The translations under genes and the position numbers were made by a program. The notes below the pieces were generated by a model, which did not search any database, had not been told where the DNA came from, and saw nothing but the letters and a program-made list of their open reading frames with translations. Positions 26,738-34,178 of a DNA stretch of 64,000 bases are shown here, piece after piece; position 1 is the first letter of the stretch; each line of letters starts with the position of its first letter. This DNA comes from Microbacterium kunmingense (GTDB lineage Bacteria > Actinomycetota > Actinomycetes > Actinomycetales > Microbacteriaceae): assembly GCF_023155745.1 (NCBI RefSeq), contig NZ_JAKNUS010000006.1:186001-250000 (forward strand), in the 5' to 3' direction.

Positions 26738-27652
26738 GTGATCATCGCCGTCTTCCCCGGGCAGGGTTCGCAGACACCGGGCTTCCTGGCCCCGTGGTTG
26801 GACATCCCGGGAGCCCGAGAGACGATCGAGGTGTACTCCGACGCCGCCGGAGTCGACCTCGTCGCGGCCGGGACGCAGTGGGATGCCGATCGCATCCGCG
26901 ACACCCAGGTCGCGCAGCCGCTCATCGTCGCCGCCGGCCTTCTGGCCTGGGGCGAGCTCGGCAGGCCTCGCCAGGTGTCCGGGGTCGCGGGGCACTCCGT
27001 CGGCGAGTTCACCGCCGCCGCGGCGGCGGCGATCCTCCCCGACGCCGAGGTGCTGAGACTCGTGGGTGTGCGCGGGCGGGCGATGGCGGATGCCGCGGCC
27101 CAGGCCGACACGGGGATGAGCGCCGTCATCGGCGGTGACGAGGCCGCCGTCCTCGAGAAACTCTCCGTCCTCGGGCTGACCCCGGCCAACCACAACGGCG
27201 CCGGCCAGATCGTGGCCGCCGGCGCCCGAGCCGACCTCGAGCGGCTCTCTGCCGAGCCCGTCCCCGGCACCCGCGTCATCCCCCTGCAGGTCGCAGGGGC
27301 GTTCCACACCGAGTACATGGCGCCTGCGGTGGCCGCGCTCCGCGAGGCGGCGTCGCGGACGGTCGGCGCCGATCCGCTCCGCACGATCTGGACCAACCGC
27401 GACGGCTCGGCGGTGACGACCGGCCGGGCCTTCATCGACCTTCTCGTCGAGCAGGTGGCCTCGCCCGTCCGGTGGGACCTCTGCATGACGAGCTTCGCCG
27501 CCGCCGGGGTCACCGGCCTCATCGAGCTCACCCCCGCGGGGACCCTCACCGGGCTCGCCAAGAGGGCGCTCCGCGGCATCCCGACCGTCGCCGTGAAGAC
27601 CCCGGACGATCTCGCCGCCGCCGTCGAGCTCTGGGAAGGATCCGCCGCATGA
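26738..27652 (+). CDS. fabD: Malonyl-CoA:ACP transacylase
   Basis: Loads malonyl groups from malonyl-CoA onto acyl carrier protein. 304 residues beginning MIIAVFPGQGSQTPGF with the oxyanion GQGSQ, the nucleophile S87 in GHSVGEF, the arginine region near VRGRAMADAA and the second catalytic His in GAFHTEYM. The GTG start has AAAGGA seven bases upstream. Its stop overlaps the fabH start by four bases. First gene of a four-gene type II fatty acid synthase cluster. Confidence 0.95.
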   Translation: MIIAVFPGQGSQTPGFLAPWLDIPGARETIEVYSDAAGVDLVAAGTQWDADRIRDTQVAQPLIVAAGLLAWGELGRPRQVSGVAGHSVGEFTAAAAAAILPDAEVLRLVGVRGRAMADAAAQADTGMSAVIGGDEAAVLEKLSVLGLTPANHNGAGQIVAAGARADLERLSAEPVPGTRVIPLQVAGAFHTEYMAPAVAALREAASRTVGADPLRTIWTNRDGSAVTTGRAFIDLLVEQVASPVRWDLCMTSFAAAGVTGLIELTPAGTLTGLAKRALRGIPTVAVKTPDDLAAAVELWEGSAA

Positions 27653-28650
27653 CCGTCTCCCTGCGTCAGCCCACCGGCGTCGCCCACACCCGCATCTACT
27701 CCTACGGCGCCGCGCGCGGTGAGCTCGCGGTGCCCAACGACGACCTCGTCGGGCCCATCGACTCCAGCGACGAATGGATCCGCCAGCGCACGGGCATCGT
27801 GACGCGAATGCGGGCCGAACCCGGAACCGACGCGATCGACCTGGCCACCGAGGCCACTCGGGAGGCGATCGAGCGCTCCGGCATCGATCCGTCGGATGTC
27901 GACCTGGTGATCTGCGCGACCATCAGCAACCCGAAGCAGACGCCCTCGGTGTCGGCCATCGTCGCCGACCGCGTGGGGGCCAATCCGGCCGCTGCCTACG
28001 ACGTGAACGCCGCGTGCGCGGGCTTCGCCTACGGGGTCGCCCAGGCCGACGCCCTGATCCGGGCCGGAGCTGCGCACTACGCCGTCGTCGTCGGCACCGA
28101 GAAGCTCAGCGACGTCGTCGATCCGACCGACCGCAGCATCTCGTTCCTGCTCGGCGACGGTGCCGGCGCGGTCGTCGTGGGGCCGAGCGACACCCCCGGG
28201 ATCGGCCCGACCGTCTGGGGATCGGACGGCTCCAAGTCCGACGCCGTCGGGATGAACCACACCCTGACGGATTTCCGCGACGGGAAGGCACCCTGGCCGA
28301 CCCTCCGCCAGGAGGGTCCCACCGTCTTCCGGTGGGCCGTGTGGGAGATGGTCAAGGTCGCGCGCGAAGCCCTCGAGGCCGCCGGTGTCGCGGCATCCGA
28401 CCTCGCCGCCTTCATCCCGCACCAGGCGAACATGCGCATCATCGATGAGTTCGCCAAGCAGTTGAAGCTCCCCGAGACGGTCGTCGTCGGCCGCGACATC
28501 GAGACCACCGGCAACACCTCGGCCGCATCGATACCCCTCGCCACGCACCGACTGCTGGAGGAACACCCCGAACTCAGTGGCGGATTGGCCCTGCAGATCG
28601 GATTCGGCGCAGGACTCGTCTTCGGCGCGCAGGTGATCGTCCTCCCGTGA
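27649..28650 (+). CDS. fabH: Beta-ketoacyl-ACP synthase III
   Basis: Condenses a short acyl-CoA primer with malonyl-ACP to begin fatty acid synthesis; actinobacterial enzymes often prefer branched primers, which is not shown here. 333 residues with the catalytic triad C123 (NAACAGF), H258 (IPHQAN) and N289 (GNTSAAS). The open frame extends upstream, but ATG 27649 overlaps the fabD stop (ATGA) and gives the normal family length, with an N-terminal extension of about 10 residues compared with E. coli. Confidence 0.95.
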   Translation: MTVSLRQPTGVAHTRIYSYGAARGELAVPNDDLVGPIDSSDEWIRQRTGIVTRMRAEPGTDAIDLATEATREAIERSGIDPSDVDLVICATISNPKQTPSVSAIVADRVGANPAAAYDVNAACAGFAYGVAQADALIRAGAAHYAVVVGTEKLSDVVDPTDRSISFLLGDGAGAVVVGPSDTPGIGPTVWGSDGSKSDAVGMNHTLTDFRDGKAPWPTLRQEGPTVFRWAVWEMVKVAREALEAAGVAASDLAAFIPHQANMRIIDEFAKQLKLPETVVVGRDIETTGNTSAASIPLATHRLLEEHPELSGGLALQIGFGAGLVFGAQVIVLP

Positions 28651-28668
28651 GCGCGGGAGCGACGACCC

Positions 28669-28674
28669 TAAACT
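28669..28674 (+). promoter_or_regulatory. Possible internal promoter for acpP
   Basis: TAAACT in the fabH-acpP gap matches the -10 pattern used elsewhere in the window and would give a leader of about 40 bases before acpP, allowing extra acpP expression. Confidence 0.4.
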
Positions 28675-28718
28675 GAACGGGGCCCGACCGGGCTTCCCCC
28701 GAGAAAACAGGAGAAACC

Positions 28719-28967
28719 ATGGCATTCACCAACGACGAGGTCCTCGCCGGGCTCGCAGAGCTCATCACCGACGAGACCGGCATCTCGGCCGACGAGGTCG
28801 CCCTGGAGAAGTCGTTCACCGACGACCTCGACATCGACTCGATCTCGATGATGACGATCGTCGTCAACGCCGAGGAGAAGTTCGGCGTGACGATTCCCGA
28901 CGACGAGGTGAAGAACCTCAAGACCGTCGGCGACGCCGTCACCTACATCACGTCGAACCAGGCGTAG
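28719..28967 (+). CDS. acpP: Acyl carrier protein
   Basis: Small acidic helical protein that carries growing acyl chains on a phosphopantetheine arm. 82 residues with the attachment site S41 in DLDIDSISMM, the usual D-S-x-S motif, and an overall Glu/Asp-rich composition. SD AGGAGA precedes ATG 28719. It has its own possible promoter and is followed by a strong hairpin before fabF, a setting that could make it more abundant than its neighbours. Confidence 0.95.
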   Translation: MAFTNDEVLAGLAELITDETGISADEVALEKSFTDDLDIDSISMMTIVVNAEEKFGVTIPDDEVKNLKTVGDAVTYITSNQA

Positions 28968-28973
28968 CGCCCT

Positions 28974-29000
28974 CCGGTGGGGGCTTTGCGCCCCCACCGG
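28974..29000 (+). terminator. Strong hairpin between acpP and fabF
   Basis: Perfect 11-bp inverted repeat CCGGTGGGGGC / GCCCCCACCGG with loop TTTGC, starting six bases after the acpP stop. There is no T-run after it, so it is likely a partial terminator or an mRNA 3' stabiliser. Confidence 0.6.
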
Positions 29001-29027
29001 CACGACCCACCGAGGAAACACCTTCGT

Positions 29028-30266
29028 ATGAGCACCTCTCGCATCGTCGTCACCGGTATCGGTGCCTCCTCCCCCATCGGCGCGACCGCGCCGGAGAGCT
29101 GGGAGGCACTGCTGGGCGGAGCGTCCGGAACGCGGACGCTCGAGCACGAATGGGTCGAGCAGTACCAGCTGCCCGTCACCTTCGCCGCACAGGCCAAGGT
29201 GCGTCCCGACACCGTCCTGGAGCGACCGGTGGCCAAGCGACTCGACCCCGCGTCGCAATTCGCCATGGTCGCCGCCATGGAGGCGTGGGAGGACGCGGGG
29301 AAGCCCGACGTCGATCCTGAGCGGCTGGGCATCGACTTCGCCACCGGAATCGGCGGCGTGTGGACGCTGCTGGACGCCTGGGACACCCTGCGGGAGAAGG
29401 GGCCCCGCCGGGTCATGCCCATGACCGTGCCGATGCTCATGCCGAATGCCGCGGCGGGGAACCTTTCGCTCCACTTCGGTGCCCGAGCCTTCGCGCGCAC
29501 CGTCGCCAGCGCGTGCGCGTCGAGCACGGAGTCGATCGTCAACGCCGTCGAGCACCTGCGCGCGGGGCTCGCGGACGTCGTGATCGCCGGCGGTACGGAG
29601 TCGGCGATCCATCCGATCACGATCGCGTCGTTCGCCTCGATGCAGGCCCTGTCGCGGCGCAACGACGATCCTGCGACCGCGTCGCGGCCCTGCAGCGTCG
29701 ACCGCGACGGCTTCGTCATGGGCGAGGGCGCGGGAGTGCTCATCCTCGAGACCGAGGAGCACGCGCGTGCACGCGGTGCGAAGATCTACGCCGCGGTCGT
29801 CGGCGGCGGCGTCACGGCCGATTCGTACCACATCACCGCGAACGACCCCGAGGGCGTCGGTGCCGCCCGGGCCGTGCGGATGGCCCTGGAGATGGCCGAT
29901 GCCTCCCCCGACGACGTCACGCACGTCAACGCCCACGCCACCTCGACACCGGTCGGCGACCCGAACGAGTACACCGCCCTGAGAACCGTGTTCGGCGAAC
30001 GGATCGACGAGGTGCCGGTGTCGGCCACCAAGGCGTCCACGGGGCACCTCCTCGGCGGCACCGGTGCCCTCGAGGCGATCTTCACGGTGCTGGCGCTCCG
30101 CGACCGCGTCGCCCCGCCCACGATCAACATCACCACGCAGGATCCCGAGGTGCCGTTCCGCATCTCGGGGAAGCCGGTCGAGCTCGGTCAGGGCGATCAG
30201 CTCGCGATCAGCAACTCCTTCGGTTTCGGCGGACACAACGCCGTGGCGGCCTTCGCCAGCGTCTGA
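29028..30266 (+). CDS. fabF: Beta-ketoacyl-ACP synthase II
   Basis: Elongating condensing enzyme of fatty acid synthesis. 412 residues; catalytic C163 in ACASSTESI, H303 in NAHATSTPVGD and H340 in STGHLLGGTGALEA form the Cys-His-His triad, and the C-terminal NSFGFGGHNA loop is present. ATG 29028 has GAGGAAA upstream. It is the last gene of the fab cluster and is followed by a terminator. Confidence 0.95.
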   Translation: MSTSRIVVTGIGASSPIGATAPESWEALLGGASGTRTLEHEWVEQYQLPVTFAAQAKVRPDTVLERPVAKRLDPASQFAMVAAMEAWEDAGKPDVDPERLGIDFATGIGGVWTLLDAWDTLREKGPRRVMPMTVPMLMPNAAAGNLSLHFGARAFARTVASACASSTESIVNAVEHLRAGLADVVIAGGTESAIHPITIASFASMQALSRRNDDPATASRPCSVDRDGFVMGEGAGVLILETEEHARARGAKIYAAVVGGGVTADSYHITANDPEGVGAARAVRMALEMADASPDDVTHVNAHATSTPVGDPNEYTALRTVFGERIDEVPVSATKASTGHLLGGTGALEAIFTVLALRDRVAPPTINITTQDPEVPFRISGKPVELGQGDQLAISNSFGFGGHNAVAAFASV

Positions 30267-30285
30267 ACCCCGCCCCGGCACGGCA

Positions 30286-30313
30286 GAGGCCCCCGACTCC
30301 GGTCGGGGGCCTC
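30286..30313 (+). terminator. Terminator of the fab cluster
   Basis: Perfect 12-bp inverted repeat GAGGCCCCCGAC / GTCGGGGGCCTC with loop TCCG, 20 bases after the fabF stop. Confidence 0.85.
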
Positions 30314-30420
30314 ACCTGTCTCCGTGCGTCGATTCGCGGTCCCGATCCCCGGGAGTGATCACCGATCCACCGGTAGTGGCGCCTCGCGCACGGGATTCCC
30401 GTCTCACCTCATCCGAGGCG

Positions 30421-30924
30421 TCATCCCACCTTGTGCAACCAAACGACGGATGCCTCGTCGCCGGCGTGACGGAACGGTTCCAGCTCGTCGTCCCAGGCGG
30501 CGCCCAGCGCGACGTGGAGTTCTCGCTGCAGCTCCTGAGCGTCACCGGCGGCGATCTCCATCGCATAGCGGAGGCGATCCTCCCCGATGACGATGTTGCC
30601 GGCGGCATCCGTCTGGGCGTAGTGGATTCCAAGACCCGGGGTGTGGAGCCACCGACCGCCGTCGCTGCGCGGTGTGGGGTCTTCCGAGACCTCGAATCGC
30701 AGGTGCTCCCAACCGCGGATCGCGGTGGCCAGGGCGGCGCCTGTCCCGGCAGGGCCCTCCCAGTAGAACTCCGCGCGACGGCTTCCGGACAGCACCGGCT
30801 GGTCGGCCCACTCGAAGGTGACGGGCCGACCCAAAGCACGTCCCACCGCCCACTCCAGGTGGGGGCACAACGCGCGTGGCGCGGAGTGGATGTAGATCAC
30901 TCCACGCGCAGTGGTTGTCGCCAT
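30421..30924 (-). CDS. DUF3145 family protein
   Basis: 167 residues, matching the actinobacterial DUF3145 family (start TTTARGVIYIHSAPRALCPH, middle GGRWLHTPGLGIHYAQTDAAG, C-terminal LGAAWDDELEPFRHAGD). No membrane segment or signal peptide. Function is unknown. The gene has a good promoter (TTGTGA-N17-GATAAT) whose -35 lies inside a perfect palindrome, which implies regulation. It is convergent with fabF, and the family frequently sits beside the fab genes in actinobacteria. Confidence 0.88.
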   Translation of the reverse strand: MATTTARGVIYIHSAPRALCPHLEWAVGRALGRPVTFEWADQPVLSGSRRAEFYWEGPAGTGAALATAIRGWEHLRFEVSEDPTPRSDGGRWLHTPGLGIHYAQTDAAGNIVIGEDRLRYAMEIAAGDAQELQRELHVALGAAWDDELEPFRHAGDEASVVWLHKVG

Positions 30925-31001
30925 GATGTCTCCGTTTCCTCAGGTACGTCTTCCCCTACGACCTGCGAAACGACAGCTCCGGCATGTTCGGTTGTGCGGC
31001 C

Positions 31002-31044
31002 ATTATCACCTGCGGACCGGGGAATCACAAGCGTGTGATTCCCC
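31002..31044 (-). promoter_or_regulatory. DUF3145 promoter with palindrome over the -35 box
   Basis: On the minus strand -35 TTGTGA (31025-31030), a 17-base spacer and -10 GATAAT (31002-31007). The -35 lies in the inverted repeat GGGGAATCACA / TGTGATTCCCC (31019-31044, four-base centre), a layout typical of a repressor operator. It could also act as a terminator hairpin for the gene upstream. Confidence 0.6.
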
Positions 31045-31054
31045 GACACGCCGA

Positions 31055-31083
31055 AGGCTCCGGCGCGGGCGCGCGCGGAGCCT
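31055..31083 (-). terminator. Hairpin after the 2OG-oxygenase-like gene
   Basis: Inverted repeat AGGCTCCG / CGGAGCCT with a GC-rich 13-base loop, about 20 bases after the stop codon of the minus-strand gene at 31106. Confidence 0.55.
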
Positions 31084-31105
31084 CCGGTGCAGAGCGTCAG
31101 GCTGC

Positions 31106-31879
31106 TCAGGCCTCGCTCATCGCGAGCTTCTCCTGCTGGCCCTTGGCCGCGTAGTACGCGGCGCGGGCCGCGTCGCGACGTGCCTGCTCGACCTGCCCGG
31201 CCTCGAGCACGTCCTGCGCGACCTCGACGTTCTGCGCGTGGGGAACGCCGTGGTACTTCTCGATGTAGGCGTCCAGCTCCGGGCCGGACTCCCACGAGGT
31301 GATCAGGCAGTAGCGCGGCTCGCTGCCGAGGTGCGTGGCGGCGTGCCAGAGGCGCTGGGTGTCGATGATCAGCTGCGCGCCCGCCGGCAGTGCGATGCGC
31401 ACTTCGCCCTGCGGGTCGGTGCGGTTCTCACGGAGGACGAAGAAGCTGTCCTTGTCGTCGGTGAGGTTGAAGAATCCGCGCACCACCCAGCCGGTGCCGT
31501 CGGGGTTCAGGCGGTTGTTGTCGTCCTGGTGGAGGTTGTAGAGGCAGTCGGCGTAGGAGTTCGGCTGCAACTCGATGATGCGGCAGCGTCCCACGTTCGC
31601 ACCGGGCTCGAGGGCGCGCTCGGTGAGGGTCGGCGCGATCGCCGTCTGAGAGTCGATCCAGACGCCGTCCTTGTCGGTCCGCGGTGGCTTGTGGTTCCAG
31701 AAGCCGTTGCACTCGATCTCGCCCTTCGCCGACGCGAGCGGCGCGAAGCGGGTGTCACCCGAGGACTTCCAGTCCACGTACTCCAGATCGAGCCACTCCT
31801 TGGGGTCGATCTCCTTGCCGTAGCTGTCCAGCACCACGTAGCCGGTCTCTTCGAGAGCGGCTGACTTGATGTAACCCAT
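31106..31879 (-). CDS. Putative 2-oxoglutarate/Fe(II) oxygenase-fold protein
   Basis: 257 residues; I do not recognise a named family. The pattern H117-x-D119 (YNLHQDDNN), H179 (QRLWHAATH) and R189 ten residues later (PRYCLIT) fits the metal and 2-oxoglutarate site of the double-stranded beta-helix oxygenases, such as phytanoyl-CoA-dioxygenase-like proteins. No signal peptide is visible. The C-terminal 60 residues are helical and rich in Ala/Gln. GAAAGG lies ten bases before ATG 31879. A DtxR/IdeR-like sequence lies in the promoter region, so the gene may respond to iron. The substrate is unknown. Confidence 0.7.
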   Translation of the reverse strand: MGYIKSAALEETGYVVLDSYGKEIDPKEWLDLEYVDWKSSGDTRFAPLASAKGEIECNGFWNHKPPRTDKDGVWIDSQTAIAPTLTERALEPGANVGRCRIIELQPNSYADCLYNLHQDDNNRLNPDGTGWVVRGFFNLTDDKDSFFVLRENRTDPQGEVRIALPAGAQLIIDTQRLWHAATHLGSEPRYCLITSWESGPELDAYIEKYHGVPHAQNVEVAQDVLEAGQVEQARRDAARAAYYAAKGQQEKLAMSEA

Positions 31880-31923
31880 AGCGTTATGCCCTTTCGTAGG
31901 TGGCCAGCACGTTTTAACAGGCC

Positions 31924-31942
31924 AACTAAGGCAAGCCTACCT
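31924..31942. promoter_or_regulatory. Possible DtxR/IdeR-type iron box
   Basis: Bottom strand reads AGGTAGGCTTGCCTTAGTT. Its core TAGGCTTGCCTTA matches the iron-box core TAGGCTAACCTAA in 10 of 13 positions and contains the likely -10 TAGGCT of the oxygenase-like gene; the outer half matches poorly. It lies 45 bases upstream of that gene's ATG. Confidence 0.45.
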
Positions 31943-31982
31943 CCGGCGGGCGCGGGAGCCCGGGGGGCTGAGACGCGTTCAT

Positions 31983-31988
31983 TAGACT
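31983..31988 (+). promoter_or_regulatory. -10 element of the DUF262 gene
   Basis: TAGACT about 43 bases before ATG 32032, followed by an SD (GAGGAGAG), so this mRNA has a normal leader. Confidence 0.5.
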
Positions 31989-32031
31989 CGACGCGGCCTG
32001 CCCGTGTCATCCTGAGGAGAGAACCGCGCCG

Positions 32032-34050
32032 ATGGTCACCGCCACGAACGTCGATGCCACCGCCGTCAACACCCTGCGGTGGCTCGCCACCGGAGACCGC
32101 ACGATCGTCGTCCCGGTCTATCAGCGGCAGTATCGATGGGACATCGGCAACTGCGAACAGCTGCTCACCGACATCCGCGCGGTCGCCGATCTCGACGACC
32201 GGCATATGCACTTCCTCGGCTCGGTCCTCTCGGCGGTCTCCGACGAGGAGCTCGTGCTGATCGACGGGCAGCAGCGCATCACGACGCTGATGCTGCTCGT
32301 GGCAGCCCTGCATCACACGGTCGGAGACACCGATCCCGCGCTCTCGGCAGAACTCGAGGGTGTCCTGCTCCGCGGCGGCGAGCCGGGGGCCGAACCCCGG
32401 ACCACGCTGCGCCCCCACCGCGCCTGGGCGGACGTCTTCCGGTCTGTGATCCTCGGTGACGACGCCGATCCCGCGGTGCGCGAATCCCGTTTCGCCGACA
32501 ACTACTCCTTCTTCCGCAGCCAGGTCTCCCCCGATGAGGTGCCTCGTATCTGGCGAGGCCTGAAGAAGCTCGAGCACGTCGCGATCAGCCTGGGTGCGGG
32601 CGCCAACGCTCAGCAGATCTTCGAGAGTCTCAACTCCACGGGAGAGCCGCTGCGCGATCACGAGCTCATCCACAATCACGTCCTCATGGGCCTGTCCCAT
32701 TCCGAGCAGATCAGGATCGAGGACGAGTACTGGCTTCCGATCGAGCAGGCGACCGGCGAGAGCATCGCCGCGTTCTGGGAGCAGTACCTGGTGATGCGGA
32801 CGGGACGCGAGAACGAGGATGCCGCGGGTCGCGGGGTGTACGACGTCTTCCGTCACGAGTTCCCCCGACTGGAGGCGGACACCCTCGAGACGCACGCCTC
32901 GGAGTGGCGGGAGTACGCGGAGATCCATCGCGTCCTCCGCGAACCCGAGCGCGAACCCGACGATGAGATCTCCCGGCGTCTGGCCGGCATCGGTGTCTTC
33001 GGCCCCGTCGCCTTCCCGCTCGTGATGAGGGCCTATCGGCGCTTCCGGGCCGGCGATCTCGGGCGGGAGCCTCTGCTCGCACTGCTCCGGCAGGTCGAGT
33101 CGATGCTCCTTCGCCGGACGATCGTGGGGATCGGCACGACCCGGATCGTCGCTCGACTCTGCCGCGCCGAGCACGAGGGCGCCGACGCGCTCAGCCGGGC
33201 GATGGACCGCATCACGCCAAGTGACGAGCGGGTGTCGGTGGCGCTGAAGTACTCCGACCTCCCCCACCCGGCATACGTGCTCACCCGTCTTTTCGGGGTC
33301 GATCCCGGAGCCGGCTGGGACGTCGACCACATCGTGCCCCTCTCCCCCGCCGAGACGTGGACCGGCGACGGGGTGCGTAGCTGGGCGGAGTACTCCGAAG
33401 ATGAGCAGAACAGCCACCGGGCTCTCGCGCGCACCCTCGGCAATCTCGCGCTGATCGAGGAGGAACGCGGGATGCAGGTGTTCGACGCACCGTTCCCGGC
33501 GAAGCGCGCCGCCTATGCACGTTCCGCGGTGGGCGGGACTGCGGCGCTGGCAGATCAGGAGCGTTGGGGCACGCGGGAGATCTCCGCGCGGTCCGCCGCG
33601 CTGACCGCGCGGTTCGTGCAGGTATGGCCGCGGGCGGCCGTCACGGGGATCGACGACGACGGCTTGACACCGGTGCTCGACGCCGTCCGCCGGCGCGGCT
33701 GGCCGCGGGGATGGGAGCGCGAGTGGGACTACGTCGAGTACCGCGGCGAGCACTGGGAGGTCAAAGACGTCCGCTACCTCTTCCACCGCGTCTTCGCGCG
33801 GCTCTGGGCGGACGCGCGTGACGCGGTCGTCGCCTACAGTGCGCGTCGGGGCGGTCCGATCTACCCCGAGCGGGCGTGGACCGGTCAGTGGGACGCGCTG
33901 GATGCCGATCACCACCTGTATCTGGGGTGGGATTCCAGCTACATGCTCAGCGCCGTCCAGGGCGTGCTCGCGGAGGCGGGGATCGCGGAGGAGGTCTTCG
34001 TGAAGTACTCCTACATCGGAGCGGTGATGTCCACCGGCGTGCGACGCTGA
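32032..34050 (+). CDS. DUF262/DUF1524 nuclease, GmrSD-like defence protein
   Basis: 672 residues in three parts. Residues 1-250 are DUF262 (ParB-like NTPase fold), with VPVYQRQYRW at 27-36 and DGQQR at 78-82. Residues about 400-510 are the DUF1524 HNH nuclease: DVDHIVPLSP at 430-439, LGNLALIEEERG near 470 and FPAKRAAY near 490. This is the fused GmrSD architecture, known for type IV restriction of modified phage DNA. The last 150 residues (WEVKDVRYLFHRVFARLWADAR...) form a further domain I cannot name. It stands alone, between the oxygenase-like gene and tRNA-Met, with GC content like its neighbours. Confidence 0.85.
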   Translation: MVTATNVDATAVNTLRWLATGDRTIVVPVYQRQYRWDIGNCEQLLTDIRAVADLDDRHMHFLGSVLSAVSDEELVLIDGQQRITTLMLLVAALHHTVGDTDPALSAELEGVLLRGGEPGAEPRTTLRPHRAWADVFRSVILGDDADPAVRESRFADNYSFFRSQVSPDEVPRIWRGLKKLEHVAISLGAGANAQQIFESLNSTGEPLRDHELIHNHVLMGLSHSEQIRIEDEYWLPIEQATGESIAAFWEQYLVMRTGRENEDAAGRGVYDVFRHEFPRLEADTLETHASEWREYAEIHRVLREPEREPDDEISRRLAGIGVFGPVAFPLVMRAYRRFRAGDLGREPLLALLRQVESMLLRRTIVGIGTTRIVARLCRAEHEGADALSRAMDRITPSDERVSVALKYSDLPHPAYVLTRLFGVDPGAGWDVDHIVPLSPAETWTGDGVRSWAEYSEDEQNSHRALARTLGNLALIEEERGMQVFDAPFPAKRAAYARSAVGGTAALADQERWGTREISARSAALTARFVQVWPRAAVTGIDDDGLTPVLDAVRRRGWPRGWEREWDYVEYRGEHWEVKDVRYLFHRVFARLWADARDAVVAYSARRGGPIYPERAWTGQWDALDADHHLYLGWDSSYMLSAVQGVLAEAGIAEEVFVKYSYIGAVMSTGVRR

Positions 34051-34070
34051 GGAGCAGGTTCCCGGGCCGC

Positions 34071-34076
34071 TAGGCT
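34071..34076 (+). promoter_or_regulatory. -10 element of tRNA-Met
   Basis: TAGGCT nine bases before the mature tRNA 5' end. Confidence 0.5.
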
Positions 34077-34085
34077 CGGATGCGA

Positions 34086-34162
34086 GGGGCGGTGGCCAAG
34101 CTGGTCAAGGCAGCGGGCTCATAACCCGACGATCGTGGGTTCAAGTCCCACCCGCCCTACCA
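34086..34162 (+). tRNA. tRNA-Met (anticodon CAT)
   Basis: Acceptor GGGGCGG / CCGCCCT (first pair G-T), anticodon loop CTCATAA with anticodon CAT, T arm GTGGG-TTCAAGT-CCCAC, discriminator A and encoded CCA. The anticodon stem has three consecutive G-C pairs (GGG / CCC) and the first acceptor pair is weak, both initiator-like, but the D arm (GCC...GGC) is not the usual initiator one. Elongator, initiator and lysidine-type Ile remain open. Confidence 0.9.
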
Positions 34163-34178
34163 GCAGTGCCGGTGCCGA

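Noticed and set aside
22555-28725. Very long minus-strand open frame (2056 codons) antisense to aceE, fasR, fabD and fabH
   Set aside because: It is antisense to well-recognised genes and comes from third-position GC bias, which removes stops. The protein has low-complexity Arg/Asp/Val content and no motifs.
31507-33915. Minus-strand frame of 802 codons opposite the DUF262 gene
   Set aside because: It crosses both the DUF262 gene and the oxygenase promoter, and its end is just a frameshifted reading of the oxygenase gene.
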